A stretch of 64,000 bases of DNA from Morganella morganii_D (GTDB taxonomy: Bacteria; Pseudomonadota; Gammaproteobacteria; Enterobacterales; Enterobacteriaceae). Below the pieces are notes generated by a model. It was not told where the DNA came from, ran no database searches, and saw only the letters and a program-made list of their open reading frames with translations. The translations under genes were made by a program, and so were the position numbers. Positions 36,121-43,576 of this stretch are shown one piece after another. The first letter of the stretch is position 1, and the number at the start of each line of letters is the position of its first letter. The DNA lies in contig CP173058.1 of assembly GCA_044772875.1 (NCBI GenBank), positions 1,550,001 to 1,614,000 on the forward strand, written 5' to 3'.

Positions 36121-36975
36121 TTAAATTACTCCGGATTCTTTCATCAGTTCCTGAAATGCGACATCAGGACTGGCAACCACATCAGCCAGACCCATCTGTA
36201 CGCCCTCGGCTGCCAGATAACAGGCGGCCTGTGTATTGCGGATCACTGTCTCGGACAGTCCGCGGTTACGGGAAACAGTGCTCACAAACAGACGCCCCAT
36301 TTCATCGACATCGTGCTGAATAGCGGCTTTCGCCTCATCACTCAGCGCCACATACGGATTGCTTTCCGCTTTACGGTTCCCGTAGGTGATAATGGACACT
36401 TTCAGCCCGTCATCCTTGATGTGCTGTGACCAGTCACAGTGAATGACGATCACCCCGACCGAACCGACACCACCGGTGCGCGGGACGTAAATTTTGTCCG
36501 CAGCGCTGGCAATGGCATAAGCAGCGGAAAAGGCATTTTCGGACAGAATGGCGTGAATGGGCTTTTTGCCGCGTTCGGCATAAATCAAATCAACCAGGTC
36601 AAAACAGCCGGCCACCTCACCGCCGGGGGAGTCGATATCCAGACAGATACCCTTCACTTCCGGATCGTTAACGGCGGTCAGGAAGACCCGACGGATGCCG
36701 TCATAACCGGTCATACCGCTGTACGGCCGCAGTGTGCCGAGTTTCTGAACCAGCGTGCTGTAGACCGGGATAATTGCGATACCTTCCAGAACGTCATACC
36801 CGCTGTCTTTCCGGGCTTTACGGCTGAAATATTCGTCATCATCTTCCATCATGGCGCTGCGGATCTGCGTGATACCGAGCCGCTCTGTCAGTGATGACAC
36901 AATCACTTCCGCTTTCTGCGGGTGTATAGCAAGAGGCGTGTTAAACAGCTTCTGTGCCAGGTGGGGTAAATTCAC
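36121..36975 (-). CDS. Head maturation protease, S49 (lambda gpC-like)
   Basis: 284 residues. Peptidase S49 core with ICLDIDSPGGEVAGCFDLVD, the nucleophile Ser in SENAFSAAYAIASAADKIYV and GGVGSVGVIV. The family cleaves portal and scaffold during head assembly. Starts with ATGA overlapping the portal stop. Appears complete. Confidence 0.9.
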   Translation of the reverse strand: MNLPHLAQKLFNTPLAIHPQKAEVIVSSLTERLGITQIRSAMMEDDDEYFSRKARKDSGYDVLEGIAIIPVYSTLVQKLGTLRPYSGMTGYDGIRRVFLTAVNDPEVKGICLDIDSPGGEVAGCFDLVDLIYAERGKKPIHAILSENAFSAAYAIASAADKIYVPRTGGVGSVGVIVIHCDWSQHIKDDGLKVSIITYGNRKAESNPYVALSDEAKAAIQHDVDEMGRLFVSTVSRNRGLSETVIRNTQAACYLAAEGVQMGLADVVASPDVAFQELMKESGVI

Positions 36976-38330
36976 TTCGCCTCCTGTTTATTTTCCGGAT
37001 TTGGTGCAAACTCTTCTGCCACAGCCCAACTGGGCGGCGGCAATCCGAGCTCTTTAAACCGCTGAAGTTCATAGCTGCGCTGATCGACCAGCTCTTCCCA
37101 GTCCTCACCCATGTTTTCAGCCACTTCCATTTCCAGTGTTGAGAAACCGGCTTCCATACTGAGGATGGCGCCTTTTTTCTCTGCGACCGGATCCACCCAG
37201 CCGCGCCCCGGCCCCATCCACCGCGCGCGGCAGTAGGATGCTGATGCGTCCATAAAGTCCGGGGCATCATTCGGTAACGGAACATCTTCCACATCGTGGA
37301 TTTCTTCGGCAAAGGCCACCGCTATCGGTTGTGCGAAGCCGTTTGAGAAGTCATCACGGCGGCGGGTTAGGGTTTTCCAGGCTTCCAGCATGGCGGCGCG
37401 GGCTGAGGAATAGTTAACATCAGACCAGTCCTGTGTGACCTGCTGGGCTGACAGGCCGGTTGCCGCAGAGATGTTCCGCAGCACCGCGCTCTCAAAACCG
37501 TCAAAATTACTGGTCGGCCGGGCGGCGGACAGTGTGACTATTTTTTCATTCGGGAACAGGTGCGGGATCCGTGCGCCGTTCTGAAGATTGAGGCGCTTGT
37601 CCTGATAGTATTCTGTCCGCTGTGTCTGGTAGGCACTGAGTTCATCACCGGTAAAATCGCCGGTATCCCCCAGGGCGGAAGCCACCATCTGCGCATCATA
37701 CGGGGATTCGATATACGCCCCGAAAATGGCATTGAGGATCGCCGCCTCCAGTTCTGATTCATCGTACTTAATCAGCATTTTCAGCTTCTGAACGATGGGG
37801 GCCAGAATACCGATCCCCCGGTGCTGTGCACCGCGCTCCATATCAAAATCATGCACCACCACCGGACGACCCCATGACGTTTCGCGCTGAATGCGATTCC
37901 AGGTCATGGTTTTCTTACCGGCCCACCAGTCGCCCATATGAGCTTCACGGATGTGATAGGCGATCGGGGCACCGTCGCTGTCAATCTCCACCCCGCCCCA
38001 GATATTCGGCATATCAAAATTCTGCTGCGGGTTGCTCAGGCGGTCGGGATCAATAATCTGAACCGTCGTCGCATAACGGGCCTTACCGTGACCAAGCCGG
38101 TCAGGACGGTATTGCAGAACCGCCAGCGCATCACCATCCAGCAGCTTGTGACGAAACCCCAGCCGCAGCATCTGCGATACGGTCTGTTTACGTTCAACAT
38201 CACAGTACCGGCCTTTGTCATTCGCCCATGAGCGCCAGTGCGCGGTAATAAACCGGCTGTATTCAGCTGCCCACACCGCATCAAATGCCTTATTGCCGGT
38301 CAGTTGCCTGAGCATCCGGTAATCGGGTTA
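36972..38330 (-). pseudogene. Portal protein (lambda gpB family), 5' truncated
   Basis: About 450 codons homologous to the lambda-type portal from about residue 100 on (MLRLGFRHKLLDGDALAVLQ...IIDPDRLSNPQQNFD...GIGILAPIVQKLKMLIKYDE...TGLSAQQVTQDWSDVNYSSA). In-frame sequence can be followed upstream to PDYRMLRQ, then a TAA. The N-terminal ~100 residues, the head-joining gene and the terminase are absent. ATG 38315 is only an internal Met. Confidence 0.8.
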
Positions 38331-38440
38331 CTGCTCCGGCAGCTGACGTTGCTGCCTACATCGGTAGTAACTGACCGTGGATTTGTTGTTTTTGATTCTC
38401 CTGATGCACTCACCGCATGAGATAAGCAGGTCATAGTTAA

Positions 38441-38503
38441 CACAGGGAGACTGCGACAGCGCAGCGCATAAAAAAGCCCGCTCATTGAGCAGGCTCTGTG
38501 ATA
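38441..38503. repeat. Direct repeat R1 (contains a minus-strand terminator)
   Basis: About 62 bp, matching 40104-40165 with a handful of mismatches; both contain GGGAGACTGCGACA. On the minus strand it holds AGCCTGCTC/GAGCGGGCT followed by six T, ending the DprA/PRTase transcript. Confidence 0.85.
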
Positions 38504-38530
38504 AGGGATACGGTATCTGATGATATTTAA

Positions 38531-39199
38531 TTATTCAGGTATTACTTCCGCCAGTAGTGCTGAGTAATCCTCTTTCGATGCGATGACCTTTGCTCCCATT
38601 CCTATGAGCTTGTTTGCACCCGTAAGGTTCATATCTCTCGGGTCTTCCGGTATCACTGTATAAATCGGATGCTTTTCATCGAGACAAAAGTTCGCATGTC
38701 TCATCGTCCCGCTTTTTTCACTACACTCGACAATGACAGACACTGAAGACAATCCAACCTGGATACGGTTTCTTGGAACAAAATTTTGTTTGGCCGCAGG
38801 TGAACCCGGAGGTTGTTCACTGACTATAAGCCCGCCGGTTTCCAGAATTTCATTTGCAAGCCGGGTATTTGATTTTGGCGTAAACACATCCACGCCCGAT
38901 GCCAGGACAGCTATTGTTGGCCCTTTCACTTTGACCGCGCCGATATGCGCTGCTGCATCAATACCAAGAGCCAACCCTGATACAACAGTTATTCCCCGCT
39001 CAGCAAGATATGATCCGATTCGTTCCGCAATTATTAATCCGGTTTTTGACGACTCTCTTGCACCAACGACGCTAATACCTGGCTTTTCGAGCAGCGACAA
39101 ATTCCCCATGGCCCATATGATACGAGGCGGAGCCATAATTGATGATAAATGTTGGGGGTATAGTTCGCTACCGCGAGGAATTTCTGTTATTTCATACAT
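38531..39199 (-). CDS. DprA-like protein, ShosA-type antitoxin
   Basis: 222-residue single-domain DprA/Smf Rossmann-fold protein: GISVVGARESSKTG, TVVSGLALGIDAAAHIGA, NFVPRNRIQVGLSSVSVIVE. It lacks the extra N- and C-terminal domains of chromosomal DprA. It overlaps the upstream phosphoribosyltransferase gene by 8 nt. A DprA-like antitoxin paired with a phosphoribosyltransferase toxin is the ShosTA phage-defence/toxin-antitoxin architecture as I recall it, often carried by prophages. The family link rests on domain pairing, order and location. Confidence 0.78.
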   Translation of the reverse strand: MYEITEIPRGSELYPQHLSSIMAPPRIIWAMGNLSLLEKPGISVVGARESSKTGLIIAERIGSYLAERGITVVSGLALGIDAAAHIGAVKVKGPTIAVLASGVDVFTPKSNTRLANEILETGGLIVSEQPPGSPAAKQNFVPRNRIQVGLSSVSVIVECSEKSGTMRHANFCLDEKHPIYTVIPEDPRDMNLTGANKLIGMGAKVIASKEDYSALLAEVIPE

Positions 39200-39719
39200 G
39201 TTTTTTTTCTGCTGTTTTACCTAATGCTATAGCCGCAACAACAGTGTAACCAGCATCTTCAAGTTTTGATATAGCTGCCTTCATGCTATTACCGCTCGTT
39301 GTTACATCATCAAGCAAAACAACCGGCCTGTACTCTTTTGCTGATGTCGGCACTTCCAGTGTTCTAAGATGAACCCCTATATCTCTGTTACCGCCTGATG
39401 CGAGCTTGTCGATAGATTCAGTCCTGCCTATCAGGTTCCTGTTCTCATTGAGTATAGAAAATTCACGGCTCAGGCGGGAAACCAACTCAGTAAATCCAGG
39501 GTGTTTTTTCCCTTTTGTGCTCGACGGTACTGTCGCTATTGAAAACGGAGTATTTCCTGCCAGAGAGCGTATCATTCTTGCAACCTGCGGATACCAGTAA
39601 TTGACCGCTTTTAATTCACCCTTTTTAAAATCAAGCAGCATACCGGAGGATTTGTCAAAATCCGAGTTTTGTCCACCATGATACGGTTGATACGCAGATA
39701 AATAATGTATTGTTGTCAT
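39192..39719 (-). CDS. Phosphoribosyltransferase-like protein, ShosT-type toxin
   Basis: 175 residues. Type I PRTase fold resembling ComF, with the PRPP-binding loop PVVLLDDVTTSGNSM at about residues 130-144 and an upstream VPSSTKGKKHPGF. It is the first gene of a two-gene minus-strand operon and ends in an A8 tract just before its stop, which overlaps the DprA-like start (ATGTATGA). In ShosTA the PRTase is the toxic effector and the DprA-like partner the antitoxin. It could alternatively serve DNA uptake as a ComF homologue, but a prophage setting makes that unlikely. Confidence 0.78.
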   Translation of the reverse strand: MTTIHYLSAYQPYHGGQNSDFDKSSGMLLDFKKGELKAVNYWYPQVARMIRSLAGNTPFSIATVPSSTKGKKHPGFTELVSRLSREFSILNENRNLIGRTESIDKLASGGNRDIGVHLRTLEVPTSAKEYRPVVLLDDVTTSGNSMKAAISKLEDAGYTVVAAIALGKTAEKKHV

Positions 39720-40018
39720 AACTAGTCCCTTAGATAACCCCGTCAGATCATTCGGATGAGTTTGATTACTAAGCGATCAGTTTTCTTTCATTCGGCAAAC
39801 AAATCAATTGACACCTTTACTTTCTCTATTACCAATAATTTATAGCTAGGATTAAACAGCTATTTAGCGAGGCGTCACTTCATTATTTGACTAAGTATTA
39901 TCCTGGATAGTTTGCCTAATATTATTTTCCTAAAATCTGAGTATTCTGGAAGGGCAGTTGTTTCAAACTGTAAACCAACGTTTCAATCTAAAATCCTTAA
40001 ATACTATTTGAATATGCT
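39720..40018. other. Gene-poor stretch upstream of the ShosTA-like pair
   Basis: AT-rich, with no convincing coding frame. It should hold the minus-strand promoter for the toxin-antitoxin pair. I cannot place -35/-10 boxes with confidence. Confidence 0.4.
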
Positions 40019-40054
40019 ATTAGCCCCATTATCTCTTGTGGGGCTTTTTTTGCC
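40019..40054 (+). terminator. Plus-strand terminator
   Basis: AGCCCCA/TGTGGGGCT stem with seven T. The transcript it ends is not obvious, as there is no plus-strand gene directly upstream. Confidence 0.75.
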
Positions 40055-40103
40055 CTCATTCCCCCTACTGATAAGATGAAAGTAATTTTTCTTTCATGGC
40101 TGA

Positions 40104-40165
40104 CACGGGGAGACTGCGACAACGCAGCGCATAAAAAAACCCACTCAGTGAGCAGGCTTTGTGAT
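40104..40165. repeat. Direct repeat R2 (contains a minus-strand terminator)
   Basis: Partner of 38441-38503. Together the two copies bracket the ShosTA-like cassette (about 1.6 kb). Also ends the transcript of the small gene at 40169. Confidence 0.85.
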
Positions 40166-40168
40166 GGG

Positions 40169-40354
40169 TTATTGTTGTTCTGCCGGGGACAGTTCACCTT
40201 CTTCAAACCAGCCGTCAGTACCACGGCCATCCGCTGCCAGATAGTGAATGAGATACTGATTCGGGCCGTTATGATATTCGGCACGGGCTTTAATGTGACC
40301 CTCTTCACCACTAATGGTGACCTGTACAACCTGACCTAATTCGTGTTTAAACAT
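40169..40354 (-). CDS. Small phage protein, hypothetical
   Basis: 61 residues, MFKHELGQVVQVTISGEEGH...AEYHNGPNQYLIHYLAADGRG, ending acidic (WFEEGELSPAEQQ). It looks like a small beta-barrel protein common in prophage accessory regions. Function unknown. Terminators on both sides. Confidence 0.65.
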   Translation of the reverse strand: MFKHELGQVVQVTISGEEGHIKARAEYHNGPNQYLIHYLAADGRGTDGWFEEGELSPAEQQ

Positions 40355-40376
40355 GGTTTTTGTTCCTCTGGTAATA

Positions 40377-40402
40377 AAAAACCCCGCTATTTAGCGGGGC
40401 GT
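40377..40402. terminator. Terminator-like hairpin beside the 40169 gene
   Basis: AACCCCGC/GCGGGGCG stem preceded by six A, which reads as a T-run on the minus strand. Confidence 0.6.
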
Positions 40403-40469
40403 TGATTCTTGGTTTAAGGTTATTCCGGTATTCTTTCAGCAAAAATTTACAGTGTATATCCCTTCTCTT

Positions 40470-40507
40470 ATCAGCCCATTCCCCCATCGGTTATGGGCTT
40501 TTTTTTA
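40470..40507 (+). terminator. Plus-strand terminator
   Basis: AGCCCAT/TATGGGCT hairpin followed by eight T, again with no plus-strand gene upstream. Confidence 0.78.
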
Positions 40508-40588
40508 TTGTTTAGCTTTCATTTAACCTAAGTATTTATAATTAACTCTGAGTGCTGAAATGTGTAATTCTGGTTTCCTTACCAGCTT

Positions 40589-40619
40589 GCCCCGTCATCC
40601 GTTACGGGGCTTTTTTTAC
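40589..40619 (+). terminator. Plus-strand terminator
   Basis: GCCCCGT/ACGGGGC hairpin then seven T. A TATAAT at 40537-40542 could start a ~70-nt RNA ending here; the -35 is poor. Confidence 0.78.
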
Positions 40620-40808
40620 CCTCTCCGCTTCAATCGCCCGTATTGCCCTCTTATCGTGGTAGTTTTTTCGCTGAACGTGCGACTACCTGAATTAAATTAA
40701 TGAAGTCCAGACGGGGCTCAAAAAGGTGTTCGTGATCGCCTACTGCGTTATATTTGTTAAAAAAATCTACTCCCCCTGAGCTTTTACAGATAACAGGAGA
40801 TTTATAAA

Positions 40809-41021
40809 ATGAATCGTGTTCCCGTTTCCTCTTTAAACCTTCGTTCCGTTGGCTATGACCAAACAACCAATACCCTGGAAGTTGAATTCAACCATGGTGG
40901 TATTTATCAATACTTCTGCGTACCACCGCATGTACATAGCGAATTAATGAAAGCACCGTCAAAAAGCAGATACCTTTATGTTAATGTCAAAAAAGCCGGA
41001 TATTCTTACCGTAAGGTGTGA
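40809..41021 (+). CDS. KTSC-domain protein
   Basis: 70-residue single KTSC-domain protein: VPVSSLNLRSVGYDQTTNTL and KAPSKSRYLYVNVKKAGYSY. The domain is common in phage and plasmid cargo and of unclear function. AGGAG lies 9 nt before the ATG. A terminator follows. Plus strand, unlike the surrounding lysis and head genes. Confidence 0.88.
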   Translation: MNRVPVSSLNLRSVGYDQTTNTLEVEFNHGGIYQYFCVPPHVHSELMKAPSKSRYLYVNVKKAGYSYRKV

Positions 41022-41030
41022 TGATTACTT

Positions 41031-41056
41031 AAAGCGAGGTTCACCTCGCTTTTTCG
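41031..41056 (+). terminator. KTSC gene terminator
   Basis: AAAGCGAGGT/ACCTCGCTTT perfect stem with T-run. Confidence 0.88.
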
Positions 41057-41074
41057 ATTTCACAGATTGCCCGC

Positions 41075-41602
41075 TTATCGTTGCTTACCGTTACGCTCCG
41101 CATCCGCTTTCCGGATATCCATCAACTGCCCGTTCGCCTGATCCAGTGCCGTCAACAGCGGCTCTATCCACTCAACCGCCTGGCAGTATGTCAGTCGGCG
41201 GGTGGCAGCGGTGCCAGCACCGGTTCTGTCAGCGATGCCGGGAGCGGAACGCATTGCTGATTCACGGATGGCGTAGACGTGGCTGAGCAGCCCGTCAGAA
41301 ACAGGCTGAGGAATATACAGATTACAGGCAGGCTCTTTCCGGATAATGGTACGGTATTCAATCTGCTTCTCCTGTGATTTGGCCTCAATGCGCATGCTGC
41401 GGTTGGCGTTCGCTGCGGCCACGCGGTCAAAGATATCGATGCTGGTGTAAGCGTTATCAATCACCTTTTGCTGGTCAGTGATAACCTTGTCTTTATGTTG
41501 GCCTTCCGTTTGTTCGGCTGACAGCAAGCTGAACATCCACAACCCGAAGAACACTACCGCCCACAACCAGCCGTTGAGCAATACAGTGATTACCCTTTTC
41601 AT
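41075..41602 (-). CDS. Rz-like i-spanin
   Basis: 175 residues: one N-terminal membrane anchor (LLNGWLWAVVFFGLWMFSLL, about residues 8-27), then a periplasmic helical domain. This is the inner-membrane half of the spanin complex that disrupts the outer membrane at lysis. Last of the lysis cassette. The Rz1 gene is embedded within it in the +1 frame. Its start overlaps the stop of the small upstream gene (ATGA). Confidence 0.85.
   Translation of the reverse strand: MKRVITVLLNGWLWAVVFFGLWMFSLLSAEQTEGQHKDKVITDQQKVIDNAYTSIDIFDRVAAANANRSMRIEAKSQEKQIEYRTIIRKEPACNLYIPQPVSDGLLSHVYAIRESAMRSAPGIADRTGAGTAATRRLTYCQAVEWIEPLLTALDQANGQLMDIRKADAERNGKQR
41191..41361 (-). CDS. Rz1-like o-spanin lipoprotein, nested in Rz
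   Basis: 56 residues read +1 inside the Rz gene. TTG 41361 is the best start because AGGAG lies 7 nt upstream; the ATG at 41460 would add an arginine-rich, non-signal leader. The signal sequence SLPVICIFLSLFLTGC ends in a lipobox, followed by a short Pro-rich mature peptide (PLPASLTEPVLAPLPPAD), exactly the o-spanin pattern. Confidence 0.85.
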   Translation of the reverse strand: MNTVPLSGKSLPVICIFLSLFLTGCSATSTPSVNQQCVPLPASLTEPVLAPLPPAD

Positions 41603-41757
41603 AGCGCTTCACACTCATAATGGATCACACCGTTCAGCGGGTTACCCGGCAGTGGCTTACAGTGATTCGGGAGTGAATACAGATAACATGCCGCTAACAG
41701 CGCAGTCGTCAGCAGGATGATAGCAATGATGATCAGCGTTAAAGGGTTCCGTGGCAT
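41599..41757 (-). CDS. Small membrane or lipoprotein in the lysis cassette
   Basis: 52 residues, MPRNPLTLIIIAIILLTTAL then LAACYLYSLPNHCKPLPGNP. A single hydrophobic helix ending in a lipobox-like LAAC. It overlaps the endolysin gene by 19 bp and shares ATGA with Rz, so it is translationally nested. Not recognised; perhaps an accessory lysis or antiholin-type protein. Confidence 0.65.
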   Translation of the reverse strand: MPRNPLTLIIIAIILLTTALLAACYLYSLPNHCKPLPGNPLNGVIHYECEAL

Positions 41758-42215
41758 ATCGCTTTCTCCGTTTCGCGTCGGTTAATCAACCCCTGCCACT
41801 GCTTACCACCGGCAAATGTCCAGCGCTTCATTTCGTCACACGCTCCGGCGATATCACCGGCATTAAGTTTACGCAGCATCGTAGAACGTGAGAACGCACC
41901 TGTTCCGGTGTTGTATGCAAATGAATAAATGGCCGCCCGGGTGTTGTCGTCAATCGGCACTTTGATCATCGGATCAACCGCACGCCGGACTTTCGTCAGA
42001 TCGTCATGCAGCAGCGCCTTACATTCAGCATCCGTATACAGCTTACCGGGCTGAATATCACTGCCGGTATGGCCATAACATACAGTGAGCACTCCGGCCA
42101 CATCACGATAAGGCGTATACTCAACACCTTCATATGCGGGGATCAGCACCAGCGCACCGGCAATTGCCCCGGCAGCACAAGCGGCCATTACCTTTTTAAC
42201 TAATCGCTTATTCAT
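41739..42215 (-). CDS. SAR endolysin (phage lysozyme, GH24)
   Basis: 158 residues. The weakly hydrophobic N-terminal segment rich in Ala/Gly (VMAACAAGAIAGALVLIPA) is a signal-arrest-release domain. The catalytic triad region YEGVEYTPYRDVAGVLTVCY fits E-x8-D/C-x5-T of R21-type lysozymes. Overlaps the holin stop by 8 bp. Confidence 0.9.
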   Translation of the reverse strand: MNKRLVKKVMAACAAGAIAGALVLIPAYEGVEYTPYRDVAGVLTVCYGHTGSDIQPGKLYTDAECKALLHDDLTKVRRAVDPMIKVPIDDNTRAAIYSFAYNTGTGAFSRSTMLRKLNAGDIAGACDEMKRWTFAGGKQWQGLINRRETEKAICHGTL

Positions 42216-42399
42216 GATGTTCTCCGGCTTTCAGCTGAAATTCTTTGCGTTTGTAATACCAGTTCACCAGGAACGTCCCGACAGTACAGATAATCCCGGC
42301 CACAATAGCCCACTGGTCCAGAGATAAAACGCCAAAAGCAGAGGTTATAAGCCCCCAGGCGTATGCTGTAGGGCTGGAATATTTGTCAGGCATGCGCAT
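42208..42399 (-). CDS. Class II (S21-like) holin with dual start
   Basis: 63 residues from ATG 42399, with two membrane segments (AWGLITSAFGVLSL and WAIVAGIICTVGTFLVNWYY) and a charged tail (KRKEFQLKAGEHHE). A second ATG at 42393 (Met-Arg-Met) repeats the S21 dual-start arrangement. AGGGGGTGG is positioned to serve both starts. The longer in-frame reading from 42510 lacks membrane or holin character. Confidence 0.8.
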   Translation of the reverse strand: MRMPDKYSSPTAYAWGLITSAFGVLSLDQWAIVAGIICTVGTFLVNWYYKRKEFQLKAGEHHE

Positions 42400-42529
42400 A
42401 TCCACCCCCTGCGGAGTGTTCCGTATGTTGAGTGATAGGGGTAATGCCGCAACCGGGTTATATGTTTTAAACAGGTTAAAGTGAGGTGGCTGCGGCATTA
42501 TTCGGATCATCCCACCAGCGGCGGGAAAG

Positions 42530-42602
42530 CAATAAGAAGAGCACTGTGGCCGAATACGGATTAGGTAATGAGCCTGTCGTATTCCAATGCTCTTATTGTT
42601 GC
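42530..42602. repeat. Long imperfect hairpin upstream of the holin gene
   Basis: Arms CAATAAG...AGAGCA and TGCTCTTATTG, with inner GAATACG/CGTATTC. It lies between a terminator and the lysis cassette, in the leader of the late transcript. Confidence 0.65.
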
Positions 42603-42608
42603 AGACAA

Positions 42609-42633
42609 TAAAAAAGGCCGCCGGAGCGACCTA
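42609..42633 (-). terminator. Terminator after the 42647 gene
   Basis: Minus strand: AGGTCGC, TCCG, GCGGCC then six T. Confidence 0.75.
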
Positions 42634-42646
42634 TATCAATATATTA

Positions 42647-42937
42647 TCATCTTGCTAATTTAATTATCTTTATTAGTGGTTGCTCCGCCTCTTTTGCCCA
42701 CTTATTGTATTCGTCTACTGCCGTCATGAGCTCAATATTGGCTTCTTCAATTTTGTCACAGGCGGTACGTATAACACCAGGGTCGAAGTGATGAACTACC
42801 ATCGCAGAATCATGTGTCGGAGAAACGTAGCAGTGTTTTATTGAATTGAAAGCCTGATCCCGCTTTCTTCGTAAATCTAAAACCACCTGCTTAAGATGCT
42901 GGCATCTTCCGAGAGCTTCAAAATTAATTTCAGACAT
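42647..42937 (-). CDS. Phage protein, hypothetical
   Basis: 96 residues from ATG 42937, with AAGGA 6-7 nt upstream; the longer in-frame reading adds an unlikely hydrophobic leader. Mostly helical (CQHLKQVVLDLRRKRDQAFN...DKIEEANIELMTAVDEYNKW). Not recognised. Followed by a terminator, hence its own transcription unit between the tRNA and the lysis genes. Confidence 0.7.
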   Translation of the reverse strand: MSEINFEALGRCQHLKQVVLDLRRKRDQAFNSIKHCYVSPTHDSAMVVHHFDPGVIRTACDKIEEANIELMTAVDEYNKWAKEAEQPLIKIIKLAR

Positions 42938-43078
42938 GGAGTATCCTTTCAAAACATATTGAATTGTCATTGTATATAACTCCAGCAGAAAAATATTGAT
43001 TAGATGCAGGAATAAAAGCCGCACACAGCTCTTGTGTTAAGTGATAACGAGGTGATTGATACTGTGGTGGCGTATATG

Positions 43079-43104
43079 AAAAAAGGCCGCTCAGGGCGAC
43101 CTTT
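43079..43104 (-). terminator. Terminator after the phage tRNA
   Basis: Minus strand: AAAGGTCGCC/GCGGCCTTT stem followed by TTT, directly after the tRNA 3' end. Confidence 0.78.
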
Positions 43105-43110
43105 GGAATT

Positions 43111-43185
43111 TGGCGAGACAGCGTGGAATCGAACCACGATAAGAAGGTTAACAACCTTCCGTAATAACCTTTATACGACTGATCC
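43111..43185 (-). tRNA. tRNA-Asn-like (anticodon GTT), prophage, degenerate acceptor
   Basis: 75-nt cloverleaf ending GCCA. T arm CGTGG/CCACG with TTCGATT loop. Anticodon arm GAAGG/CCTTC with loop TTGTTAA, anticodon GTT. D loop AAAGGTTA contains GG. The acceptor strands GGATCAG and CTGTCTC pair at only five of seven positions (A-C and T-T mismatches at pairs 3 and 4). The variable loop has four bases. Either a phage tRNA decaying in the remnant or a non-functional relic. Confidence 0.6.
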
Positions 43186-43576
43186 GTAGATATAAATTTG
43201 ATTCCCTCGTCAGTGAGGACACCAAATAAATCGAACTATCCGGAAATTCCGGAGAGCTGAAATGGTATTACTTTTAGCAATGATATCGCATGAAAAAATT
43301 ACATCTGTACCCACTGTTTTTCGATGAGATTAGAACGCTAATCCTTTCGCCCCAACAAATACATAAGATAAACAAATTAATCACCAAGGGCCCTATAAAC
43401 AATATAATTCAATCTTTTTGTGTTACACTTACTAAAAACATTACCACCTCCTTGGTGGTATCATATGAAGTTATATCATAAAACAATGTTGGCTTAAGAT
43501 AGCCAAATGCATCATTAGGACAAAAGCATTAGCCACTCTAATGATATCTATCATCACCACACACAAGGCTTTAATT
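43186..43576. other. Gene-poor prophage stretch
   Basis: AT-rich. Holds a 15-bp palindrome (TCCGGAAATTCCGGA, 43240-43254) and a TACCACC/GGTGGTA hairpin near 43441-43460. One 63-codon frame (43290-43481) has no ribosome site and I do not support it as a gene. Confidence 0.4.

Noticed and set aside
35720..36124. 134-codon plus-strand frame rich in Phe/Ile/Val opposite the scaffold gene
   Set aside because: It is the antisense of the Asp/Glu/Lys tract, which naturally gives hydrophobic codons. No ribosome site and wrong strand for the module.
43290..43481. 63-codon plus-strand frame in the prophage
   Set aside because: No ribosome binding site, no recognisable motif, in AT-rich DNA where chance frames are common.
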